Of a DNA stretch of 11,662 nt, positions 1 to 5,463 are shown piece by piece (position 1 is the stretch's first letter; each line of letters begins with the position of its first letter). The translations under genes were made by a program, and so were the position numbers. The notes below the pieces were generated by a model. That model did not search any database and was not told where the DNA came from. It saw only the letters and a program-made list of their open reading frames with translations. The stretch is from contig JBBPYA010000347.1 of the NCBI GenBank assembly GCA_038200385.1, positions 1-11,662 on the forward strand. Direction: 5' to 3'. This stretch comes from JBBPYA01 sp038200385. Lineage in GTDB: Bacteria; Actinomycetota; Actinomycetes; Mycobacteriales; Geodermatophilaceae.

Positions 1-44
1 TGGCCGGCCAGGACGGCAGTGATGACAAGGCGACGCTTCGACAT
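1..44 (-). CDS. IS481-family transposase, 5' end only (runs off the window)
   Basis: Reading leftwards from an ATG at 44-42, the only 14 complete codons give MSKRRLVITAVLAG. This matches my recollection of the N-terminus of actinobacterial IS481-type transposases, in which a segment like RLVITAVL precedes a helix-turn-helix and then the DDE integrase core. Only this start lies in the window, so helix-turn-helix and catalytic residues cannot be checked. The short direct repeats just upstream (72-140) fit the non-coding end of such an element. The call rests on a very short stretch; a signal peptide of an unrelated exported protein is the main alternative, although the residues after the Arg pair are only moderately hydrophobic. 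Confidence 0.65.
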   Translation of the reverse strand, partial: MSKRRLVITAVLAG

Positions 45-71
45 CCCGCAGCCTGCAGAGCAGCTGCCATG

Positions 72-140
72 CCGATGACCTGCGACACGCTATGCCGATG
101 TCGCGAGACACCCCATTCCGATGTCCTGAACCAGAACACT
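72..140. repeat. Three imperfect 23-bp direct repeats, probable end of the IS481-type element
   Basis: The octamer CCGATG(T/A)C occurs at 72-79, 95-102 and 118-125, exactly 23 bp apart each time. Adjacent 23-bp units agree at about 16 and 15 of 23 positions. They lie just upstream of the leftward transposase start at 44, where the element's terminal region and promoter would be. On the minus strand the outermost unit begins near TGTTCTGG; since IS481 ends often begin TGT, the element may end near position 138. That boundary is a guess, because the other end is outside the window. Confidence 0.55.
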
Positions 141-209
141 GTCGTCCCGACAGAGAACCGCAGGTCGGCGGGGCATAGGTTGTTGGATGACCGTTGCTAA
201 ACAGCCGAC

Positions 210-292
210 TGCTCACCAGATGCTCACGAACCCGCGCGCTACCGACCTAGCCTGAGGGCGTCTGCTCACGGATGCTCACGGATGCTCACGGA
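210..292 (+). repeat. Five TGCTCAC heptamers, candidate integrase arm-type sites
   Basis: TGCTCAC begins at 210, 221, 263, 273 and 283. The last three form a tandem GCTCACGGAT repeat with a 10-bp period (264-292). The intervals of 11, 42, 10 and 10 bp are all near multiples of one helical turn, so all copies face the same side of the helix. They lie directly upstream of the integrase remnant. Such phased short repeats resemble arm-type binding sites of tyrosine recombinases or an autoregulatory operator. No tRNA gene or obvious attachment core was seen nearby. The repeat is plain; its role is inferred. Confidence 0.7.
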
Positions 293-303
293 ACGTAGAT
301 GAC

Positions 304-766
304 GTGAAGGTTCGGCGGTGCAGCGTTGCCCCTGCTCGGTGCGCAGGAATGACGGTCGACGGATGGCCTGCGGCAAGGCGCACGGATCCTGGTCCCACAT
401 CGTCGACGTGGCGGCGACCTGGTCACAAGCGGCGCCAGATCAGCAAGGGCGGCTTCGCGACCCGAAACGCGGCAGAAGCCGCTCTGTCCGAGGTTCTGAC
501 GCAGGCGGCTCACGGCGACCTGGTTGTCGGCGGCCGGAGCACCCTCGGCGACTACCTGGCGGAGTGGCTGACCGGCATGAGGGTGAGCCTCGTCGTGTCG
601 GCTTGGACCAGCTACCGGAGCATCCTGGCGCTCTAACCAGTCACGGATCGGACACATCCGGCTGTCCGCGTTGACGGGTTCGACGCTGACGGCGCTGTAC
701 GGCGAACTGCTAGCCGGCGGCGGGAAAGGCGGCAAGCCGCTGTCCCCGACGACGGTGCGACTGGTA
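304..766 (+). pseudogene. Tyrosine-recombinase (phage/ICE integrase) remnant, frameshifted and truncated
   Basis: Three reading frames together give a recognisable integrase N-terminal half. Frame 3 carries KAHGSWSHIVDVAATW (about 378-425). Frame 1 carries RRQISKGGFATRNAAEAAL, the Arm-type domain end, followed by TLGDYLAEWL and WTSYRSIL of the SAM-like core-binding domain, and stops at 636. Frame 2 resumes with RIGHIRLSALTGSTLTALY and ends in PLSPTTVRLV near 766. At least two indels are therefore needed (about 415-430 and about 630). The catalytic C-terminal domain with its R...HxxR...Y residues is absent: after 766 the sequence becomes an unrelated gene fragment on the other strand. It cannot make an active recombinase. 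The phased heptamers just upstream may be its former binding sites. Confidence 0.8.
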
Positions 767-772
767 GGCCGA

Positions 773-973
773 CGGGATTGCCGACGTGGTCAGCCCGCGG
801 GCGCTGACGTACAGCGGCACCTGTCACCAGTGGTTCACCAGCGGGGCCGTGCGCCAGCCGGATCTTGCCGACGATCTGCGCCCACTTGTGCGGCGTGTCC
901 CGGGTGGCCGTCCAGTCCGCCCCCGGAGGCTCGGCCAGTCCCCGAGGGGGCTCATGGAGTCCCTGTCGGTCAT
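773..973 (-). pseudogene. DUF5996-family gene remnant with two frameshifts and an internal stop
   Basis: Read leftwards from an ATG at 973-971: MTDRDSMSPLGDWPSL, then after a one-base shift near 920-928 DWTATRDTPHKWAQIVGKIR followed by LAHG, then after a second shift near 845-848 APLVNHW, a TGA at 826-824, and QVPLYVSARGLTTSAIP. I recognise this as the start of the actinobacterial DUF5996 family, whose usual text here resembles W-T-A-T-R-D-T, Q-I-V-G-K-I-R-L-A and N-H-W-W-Q-V-P-L-Y-V; the TGA replaces the second Trp. Homology stops at about 773, where the integrase remnant of the opposite strand begins, so the rest was lost in a rearrangement. The family's function is unknown to me. Family assignment is from memory of its motifs. 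Confidence 0.7.
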
Positions 974-1023
974 GCCGATCGGTCTCCCGCCCTGCGCCGC
1001 CCGGCGACAGGGGTAGTGCGTGG

Positions 1024-2685
1024 TCAGACCTGCTCGCGGGCGCGCAACTCCCGCCGCAGGAGCTTTCCGGTCACCGTCTTGGGCAGCTCGGGCAGCACCT
1101 CCACCTGCCGCGGGTCCTTGTACGCCGCCATCCGCTCCTTGCAGAACGCGATCAGCTCCTCGGGCCGCACCTGCGCGTCGGAGCGCAGGCTGACGAACGC
1201 CTTGACCGTCTCCCCGCGGTACTCGTCCGGCACCCCGACGACGGCGGCCTCCCGCACCGCCGGGTGCTCGTACAGCACGTCCTCCACCTCCCGCGGCCAG
1301 ACCTTGTACCCGCCGGCGTTGATCTGGTCCTTCTTACGGTCGACGATGTAGAACCAGCCCTGCTCGTCCATGTAGCCGACGTCGCCGGTGTGGAGCGCCC
1401 CGCCGGGGATCGCCGTGTCGGTCTCCGCCGGCTTGTTCCAGTAGCCGGCGACGACCTGCGGCCCGCTGGTCACGATCTCACCCACCTCGCCCGGGGGCAG
1501 GTCGGCACCGTCGTCGCCGACGATTCGCACGACCGTGCTGTAAACCGGTACGCCGACCGACAGCGCACCCGAGGCGGCGTCGACGGGTGCGTCGGCGTGC
1601 AGCGGGACGCCGTGCGACGGCGAGGTCGTCTCGGTCAACCCGTAGATGTTGTGGATGTAGGCACCGAACTGGGTCTGGAAGGCCTTGACCGTGCTGGGCG
1701 GGATCGGGGCGCCGCCGGAGTAGATCGTCCGCAGGGTGGCCAGCGCCTCCCGCTCGGCGTTCGGCGCGTTCATCAGCGCGATGAACACCGTGATCGCTCC
1801 GACGGTGAACGTCGCGCCGCTCTCCCGGATCATGTCGATGCCCAGCGACGGCTCGAACCGGTAGAACAGCACCAGCGGAGCCGGGAGCAGCAGGGCCAGG
1901 GCCACGTGCCCGATCAGGCCGGTGATGTGGAACAGCGGCGCCACGCCGAGGATCACGTCGTCCCGGCCGAGCCCCACCCAGTCCCGGTAGGTCTGGGCGT
2001 TGAACACGACGTTGCGGTGGGTGTTCATGGCGCCCTTGGGCGGGCCGGTTGTCCCCGACGTGTACGTCAGGACCGCCACGTCGTCGAGGGACAGCGACAC
2101 TGCCGGCGGGGCCTGCCCGCGGAAGCGCTCGATCAGCCCGGCCATGTCCATCGTGCCGTCCAGGGTCAGCCGCTCGATCCCGCCCAGGACGCGCTCGTCG
2201 TCGCGGGTCTGGTACTCCAGCTCCGACGTCGTCACCACGGTGCGCACGGCGGTCCCGCCCACCACGTCGGCCGCCACGTCCCGGAACAGCGTCTCGTGGC
2301 ACACCAGCACCGTCGTGCCGGAGTCGGTCAGCAGCAGCTCCAGCTCCCGCTGCTTGTTCATGGGATTGATCGACACCGCGACCGCGCCCGCCTTCCACGC
2401 CGCGATCAGTCCGATCACCCACTGCGGCACGTTCTGCAGGTAGAGCGCCACCCGATCGCCGGCGCTCACGCCCAGATCGAGCAGCGCCGAGGCGAAGGCG
2501 TCGGACAGCTCGTCCACCTCGCGCACGGTCAGCTGCCCGTCGAAGTACCGGATCAGCACGCTGTCCGGCGCCGCGTCGACGGCCGCGGCGAACATCGCCA
2601 GCGCGCTGTCGAACTCCGGTTCGATGTCGTGCGGCTGCCCCGCGGCGTACCGGGCCAGCCAGGGTCGGTCGTCGTATCCGCTCAC
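1024..2685 (-). CDS. AMP-forming acyl-CoA synthetase (class I adenylate-forming enzyme)
   Basis: The enzyme of 553 residues activates a carboxylic acid as acyl-AMP and transfers it to CoA in the cytoplasm. All core motifs are present: the phosphate loop YTSGTTGPPKG from residue 208, YGLTETTS at 348, HTGD at 432-435 followed by the hinge segment VDRKKDQINAGGYK, and the C-terminal PKTVTGK with the catalytic Lys at 541. Length is normal for fatty-acyl-CoA ligases. The GTG start at 2685-2683 is chosen because AGGAGGT (2697-2691) lies 5 bases upstream; the frame stays open further upstream but has no support, and an ATG at 2709 is an alternative. It diverges from the lactonase operon, so it may activate an acid from the same pathway, for example a 4-hydroxy acid or a downstream fatty acid. 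The substrate cannot be read from sequence. Confidence 0.93.
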   Translation of the reverse strand: MSGYDDRPWLARYAAGQPHDIEPEFDSALAMFAAAVDAAPDSVLIRYFDGQLTVREVDELSDAFASALLDLGVSAGDRVALYLQNVPQWVIGLIAAWKAGAVAVSINPMNKQRELELLLTDSGTTVLVCHETLFRDVAADVVGGTAVRTVVTTSELEYQTRDDERVLGGIERLTLDGTMDMAGLIERFRGQAPPAVSLSLDDVAVLTYTSGTTGPPKGAMNTHRNVVFNAQTYRDWVGLGRDDVILGVAPLFHITGLIGHVALALLLPAPLVLFYRFEPSLGIDMIRESGATFTVGAITVFIALMNAPNAEREALATLRTIYSGGAPIPPSTVKAFQTQFGAYIHNIYGLTETTSPSHGVPLHADAPVDAASGALSVGVPVYSTVVRIVGDDGADLPPGEVGEIVTSGPQVVAGYWNKPAETDTAIPGGALHTGDVGYMDEQGWFYIVDRKKDQINAGGYKVWPREVEDVLYEHPAVREAAVVGVPDEYRGETVKAFVSLRSDAQVRPEELIAFCKERMAAYKDPRQVEVLPELPKTVTGKLLRRELRAREQV

Positions 2686-2839
2686 GTCGGACCTCCTGTC
2701 ACTCCGCATCCATCCTGGACCCGGACGCGCCAGGGCGCTCGACTTGACAGCCTCCCGGCGACGGCCCAAGGTCCGGAGCAGATCGCAGTTGCTCGAGAGC
2801 GGGTCGCGGGGGCCCGGTCCCTGACCTTTGGGAGTGGCG
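2686..2839. promoter_or_regulatory. Divergent intergenic region, probable control region of both transcription units
   Basis: This 154-bp gap separates the two divergent units and must hold both promoters. A plus-strand TTGACA at 2744-2749 is a good -35 candidate, but the hexamer 17 bp further (CAAGGT, 2767-2772) is a poor -10. CCCAAGGTC (2765-2773) and GACCTTTGGG (2823-2832) form an imperfect inverted repeat 49 bp apart; its right arm abuts the lactonase ribosome binding site, so a regulator bound there could block translation or transcription. No regulator gene is present in the window. These are weak calls. Confidence 0.3.
2691..2697 (-). promoter_or_regulatory. Ribosome binding site that fixes the GTG start of the acyl-CoA synthetase
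   Basis: Reading leftwards, AGGAGGT is followed by five bases and then GTG. This is a near-perfect anti-16S match and places the start at 2685 rather than in the long open extension upstream, which overlaps the divergent gene. Confidence 0.75.
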
Positions 2840-3652
2840 ATGGCCTCCGGTACGACGGTGAAGATCCTCCCGTGCGGCTCCATGACGGCCGACCTGACCT
2901 GGCTGCTGCTCCAGCCGGGCCGAGCCATGCGCAGCCGGCAGGACAAGGACAAGCCGGCCGAGTGGGTCGACGTACCGACCCACTGCGTCCTGGTCGAGAC
3001 ACCCGAGGGGCGGCTCCTGTGGGACACCAGCTGCCCCCGCGACTGGGAGGAGCGCTGGGGACCCACCGGCCTGCAGGACTTCTTCCCGTACGACAAGGTC
3101 AGCGACGACGAGTACCTCGATTCCCGGCTGAAGCAGGTCGGCGTCGCCCCGGGCGACATCGACTACGTCGTGCTGTCGCACCTGCACTTCGACCACGCCG
3201 GGAACGTCGGGCTGTTCAAGGGCACGTCGGCGAAGCTGGTGTGCAGCGACATCGAGAAGAACTTCGCGTTCGGGTTCGACGGGCCGTTCACCGGCGCGCA
3301 CCTCAAGGCCGACTACGAGGACCTGGAGTTCGAGACGGTCTCCGGGGATGCGGAGTTCCTGCCCGGCGTGACGCTGCTGGCTACGCCCGGGCACACCGCG
3401 GGCTGCATGTCGATGCAGGTCGACCTGCCCGACAGCGGCACGATGATCTTCACCTCCGATGCCGTCTACATGGGCGCCAGCTACGGCCCGCCGGTCGTCC
3501 CGGCGTCGATCGTGGCGAACCTCGAGGACTTCTACGCCTCGGTGGAGAAGCTGCGTGGCATCGCCGAGCGGACCAACGCCACCATGGTTTTCGGCCACGA
3601 CGCGGAGCAGATCCACCAGCTCCGGGTCGCCCCCGACGGCAGCTACACCTGA
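2840..3652 (+). CDS. Metallo-beta-lactamase-fold lactonase, AttM/BlcC (gamma-butyrolactonase / AHL lactonase) type
   Basis: A 270-residue di-zinc hydrolase, likely cytoplasmic (no signal peptide). Zinc ligands are all visible: H114-L-H116-F-D118-H119, H185 in PGHTAG, D207 in TSDAVY and H253 in FGHD. Overall order, spacing and the C-terminal segment (SVEKLRGIAERTNATMVFGH) resemble AttM/BlcC of Agrobacterium, which opens gamma-butyrolactone and also acyl-homoserine lactones, more than generic family members. ATG at 2840 is chosen for GGGAG at 2830-2834; an in-frame TTG at 2828 and GTG at 2834 are alternatives. It is the first gene of the operon, 16 bp before an iron-type alcohol dehydrogenase, the same pairing as blcC-blcB. 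Inferred role: hydrolysis of a gamma-lactone to a 4-hydroxy acid. Signal-lactone quenching is possible, and the fold alone does not fix the substrate. Confidence 0.9.
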   Translation: MASGTTVKILPCGSMTADLTWLLLQPGRAMRSRQDKDKPAEWVDVPTHCVLVETPEGRLLWDTSCPRDWEERWGPTGLQDFFPYDKVSDDEYLDSRLKQVGVAPGDIDYVVLSHLHFDHAGNVGLFKGTSAKLVCSDIEKNFAFGFDGPFTGAHLKADYEDLEFETVSGDAEFLPGVTLLATPGHTAGCMSMQVDLPDSGTMIFTSDAVYMGASYGPPVVPASIVANLEDFYASVEKLRGIAERTNATMVFGHDAEQIHQLRVAPDGSYT

Positions 3653-3668
3653 AGAACGGAGCCGCGCG

Positions 3669-4961
3669 ATGGACGAGGAGGCCGTACTCACCGAGGAGAC
3701 GATCTTCACCTGGGGCGCCCCGCCGCTGAAGTTCGGCGCGGGAGCCAGCGACGAGATCGGCTTCGAGATGACCCAGCTCGGGGCCTCCCGGGTGCTGGTG
3801 CTCACCGACCCCGGTCTGGCCGCCACCGAGATCCCGCACCGGATCATGGACTCGTTGACGCGGTACGGGATCACCGCCGAACTGTTCGACGGCGTGCACA
3901 TCGAGCCCACCGACGACAGCATGGACAAGGCGATCGGCTACGCCCGCGAACAGGGCCCGTGGGACGGCTTCGTGGCCGTCGGCGGCGGCTCGGCGATCGA
4001 CACCGCCAAGGCGGTCAACCTGCTGACCACCCACCCCGGCGAGCTGATGGACTACATCAACAAGCCGGTCGGCAGGGCGCAGGCGCCGCCGGGACCGCTC
4101 AAGCCGTTCATCGCCGTCCCGACCACCGCCGGGACCGGCTCGGAGAGTACGGCGATGTGCATCCTCGACGTACTGTCGATGAAGGTGAAGACGGGCATCA
4201 GCCACTGGCGGCTGCGCCCGACGCTGGCGCTGGTGGACCCGCTGTTGACCATGCAGCTGGCACCGGAGGTCACCGCGGCCACCGGGATGGACATCGTCTG
4301 CCACGCGCTGGAGTCCTATACCGCCCGCTGGTACACCACCTTCGACCGCAAGACACCCGAGGAGCGGGTCACCTACTGCGGCTCGAACCCGGTGTCGGAC
4401 CTGTGGTGCGAGCGGGCGATGAGCCTGCTGGCGAGCTCGTTCCGGCGGGCGGTCCACCACGGCGCCGAGGACCTCGAGGCCCGGTCGAACATGATGATGG
4501 CCGCGACGTTCGCCGGGATGGGCTTCGGCAACTCCGGCGTGCACATCCCGCACGCCAACGCCTATCCCATCGCCGGCATGGTCAAGGACTACCGCCCGGC
4601 CGGCTACCCCCAGGACGAGCCCATGGTGCCGCACGGGCAGTCGGTGTCACTCACCGCCCCGGAGGCCTTCCGCTTCAGCTTCCAGAGCGCGCCGGAGCGT
4701 CACCTGCGGGCGGCCGGCCTCCTGGGTCCGGAGCAGGACACCCACAACGACCCGGCCGAGCAGCTGCCCTCGGTGCTGGTGCACCTGATGCGCGACATCG
4801 GGATCCCGAACGGCATCGGGGGAGTGGGGTACGACGAGAGTGACGTCCCCGACCTCGTGCCCGGGACGATGAAGCAGCAGCGGTTGCTCGCGACCTGCCC
4901 GCGGCCGGTGACCGAGGACGACATCGCCGACATCCTCACCAAGTCGGTCGAGAACTGGTAG
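3669..4961 (+). CDS. Iron-type alcohol dehydrogenase, hydroxyacid-oxoacid transhydrogenase (HOT/ADHFE1) subgroup
   Basis: This 430-residue protein has the nucleotide-binding VGGGSAIDTAKA (G105-S108) and PTTAGTGSE (151-159), and metal ligands D208, H212 (MDIVCHALES), H295 (PHANAYP) and H322 (VPHG). The position that is His in FucO-like enzymes (AHxxG) is Tyr299, as in mammalian ADHFE1. Long stretches match ADHFE1 as I recall it: EPTD, GSNPVSDLW, DLEARSNM, FAGMGFGNSGVH. HOT moves a hydride from 4-hydroxybutyrate to 2-oxoglutarate through tightly bound NAD, giving succinic semialdehyde and D-2-hydroxyglutarate. The ATG at 3669 follows GGAG at 3658-3661; longer starts would overlap the lactonase. 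The downstream FAD/Fe-S enzyme could reoxidise D-2-hydroxyglutarate, supporting the call. A plain NAD-dependent 4-hydroxybutyrate dehydrogenase or another short-chain alcohol dehydrogenase is the alternative. Confidence 0.92.
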   Translation: MDEEAVLTEETIFTWGAPPLKFGAGASDEIGFEMTQLGASRVLVLTDPGLAATEIPHRIMDSLTRYGITAELFDGVHIEPTDDSMDKAIGYAREQGPWDGFVAVGGGSAIDTAKAVNLLTTHPGELMDYINKPVGRAQAPPGPLKPFIAVPTTAGTGSESTAMCILDVLSMKVKTGISHWRLRPTLALVDPLLTMQLAPEVTAATGMDIVCHALESYTARWYTTFDRKTPEERVTYCGSNPVSDLWCERAMSLLASSFRRAVHHGAEDLEARSNMMMAATFAGMGFGNSGVHIPHANAYPIAGMVKDYRPAGYPQDEPMVPHGQSVSLTAPEAFRFSFQSAPERHLRAAGLLGPEQDTHNDPAEQLPSVLVHLMRDIGIPNGIGGVGYDESDVPDLVPGTMKQQRLLATCPRPVTEDDIADILTKSVENW

Positions 4962-4964
4962 CCG

Positions 4965-5453
4965 GTGCCGATCTACGACTACCGCTGCGGATGCGGCCGG
5001 CGCTTCGAGGTAATCCAGTCGCTGACCGCCCCGGACCCCGGCTGCCCGGACTGCGGCGGTCCCAGTGCGAGGGTGCCCGCCGCCCCGGCGCTGGGCGGGC
5101 GGGCCTCGGCTGGGCGGTCCCGGGAGTACATGCCGCAGACCTGGCGCGGCACCCGCGGCGGCAACCGGGAGCACCTGACCGCACTCCGCCGCGAGTGGGC
5201 CGCGCGGGAGCGGCTGGAGGCCAAGCACCCGGAGCTGGCCGGCGACACCCGACCGGTGCTGGCGCACGAGGGCCGCTACCACGGCGCCCCACTGCGGGCC
5301 GGGGACCCGATGCCCGGTCCGGCCGCGGCCGGCGACGCGCCGGGTCCCGGCCGTTCGATCGGGCAGGGCCACTCCGGCGGGCACGGCCACTCCGGCGGGC
5401 CCGGCCACTCCCATGACGGTGGGCCCGGAGCGCGGGACATCCCGAGCACCTAG
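4965..5453 (+). CDS. FmdB-like zinc-ribbon protein with Gly/His-rich C-terminal tail
   Basis: A 162-residue protein beginning MPIYDYRCGCGRRFEVIQ, the hallmark of FmdB/CxxC-CxxC regulatory-type zinc ribbons, with C8, C10, C27 and C30 as ligands. The first pair is C-x-C, one residue tighter than the usual CxxC. Residues 40-120 are basic and Pro/Gly/Ala-rich without a domain I recognise. The tail (about 132-156) is Gly/His/Ser-rich and encoded by tandem 18-bp repeats; it could bind metal. GTG at 4965 lies only 3 bp after the dehydrogenase stop, so the two are probably translationally coupled. FmdB-like genes are frequent partners of amidase and methanol/alcohol dehydrogenase genes, suggesting a role in metal supply or maturation of the iron-type dehydrogenase, but no mechanism is established. 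Confidence 0.85.
   Translation: MPIYDYRCGCGRRFEVIQSLTAPDPGCPDCGGPSARVPAAPALGGRASAGRSREYMPQTWRGTRGGNREHLTALRREWAARERLEAKHPELAGDTRPVLAHEGRYHGAPLRAGDPMPGPAAAGDAPGPGRSIGQGHSGGHGHSGGPGHSHDGGPGARDIPST
5367..5411 (+). repeat. Two and a half tandem 18-bp repeats coding for a His/Gly tail
   Basis: GGCCACTCCGGCGGGCAC (5367-5384) is repeated with one change at 5385-5402 and partly at 5403-5411. The period is a whole number of codons and each unit encodes G-H-S-G-G-H/P, giving a short run of possible metal-binding His residues at the zinc-ribbon protein's C-terminus. Such repeats can gain or lose units between strains. Confidence 0.8.
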
Positions 5454-5463
5454 CCTCGGGCAG

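Noticed and set aside
72..292. CRISPR-like array from the short repeats
   Set aside because: Repeats are 7-10 bp or imperfect, spacing is too short, there are no unique spacers of normal length and no cas genes.
140..303. tRNA gene as an attachment site for the integrase remnant
   Set aside because: I scanned for cloverleaf arms and a T-loop-like GTTCRANNC and found nothing convincing.
2686..3159. N-terminal extension of the acyl-CoA ligase frame
   Set aside because: It overlaps the divergent lactonase gene, lacks ligase-family sequence, and the GTG at 2685 has an excellent ribosome binding site.
865..3729. A plus-strand open frame of over 950 codons
   Set aside because: It is Arg/Pro/Gly/His-rich with no domain, and runs antisense to the acyl-CoA ligase and out of frame through the lactonase, both of which have full catalytic motifs. 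Long shadow frames are normal at this GC content.
2699..4634. Long minus-strand frames opposite the lactonase and dehydrogenase
   Set aside because: They are mirror frames of genes with complete motifs and have shadow-type composition.
5413..5463. Upstream ATG start for the FAD/Fe-S oxidoreductase
   Set aside because: It overlaps the zinc-ribbon gene by 41 bp, adds residues without family resemblance and has no ribosome binding site; GTG at 5464 is preferred, though not proven.
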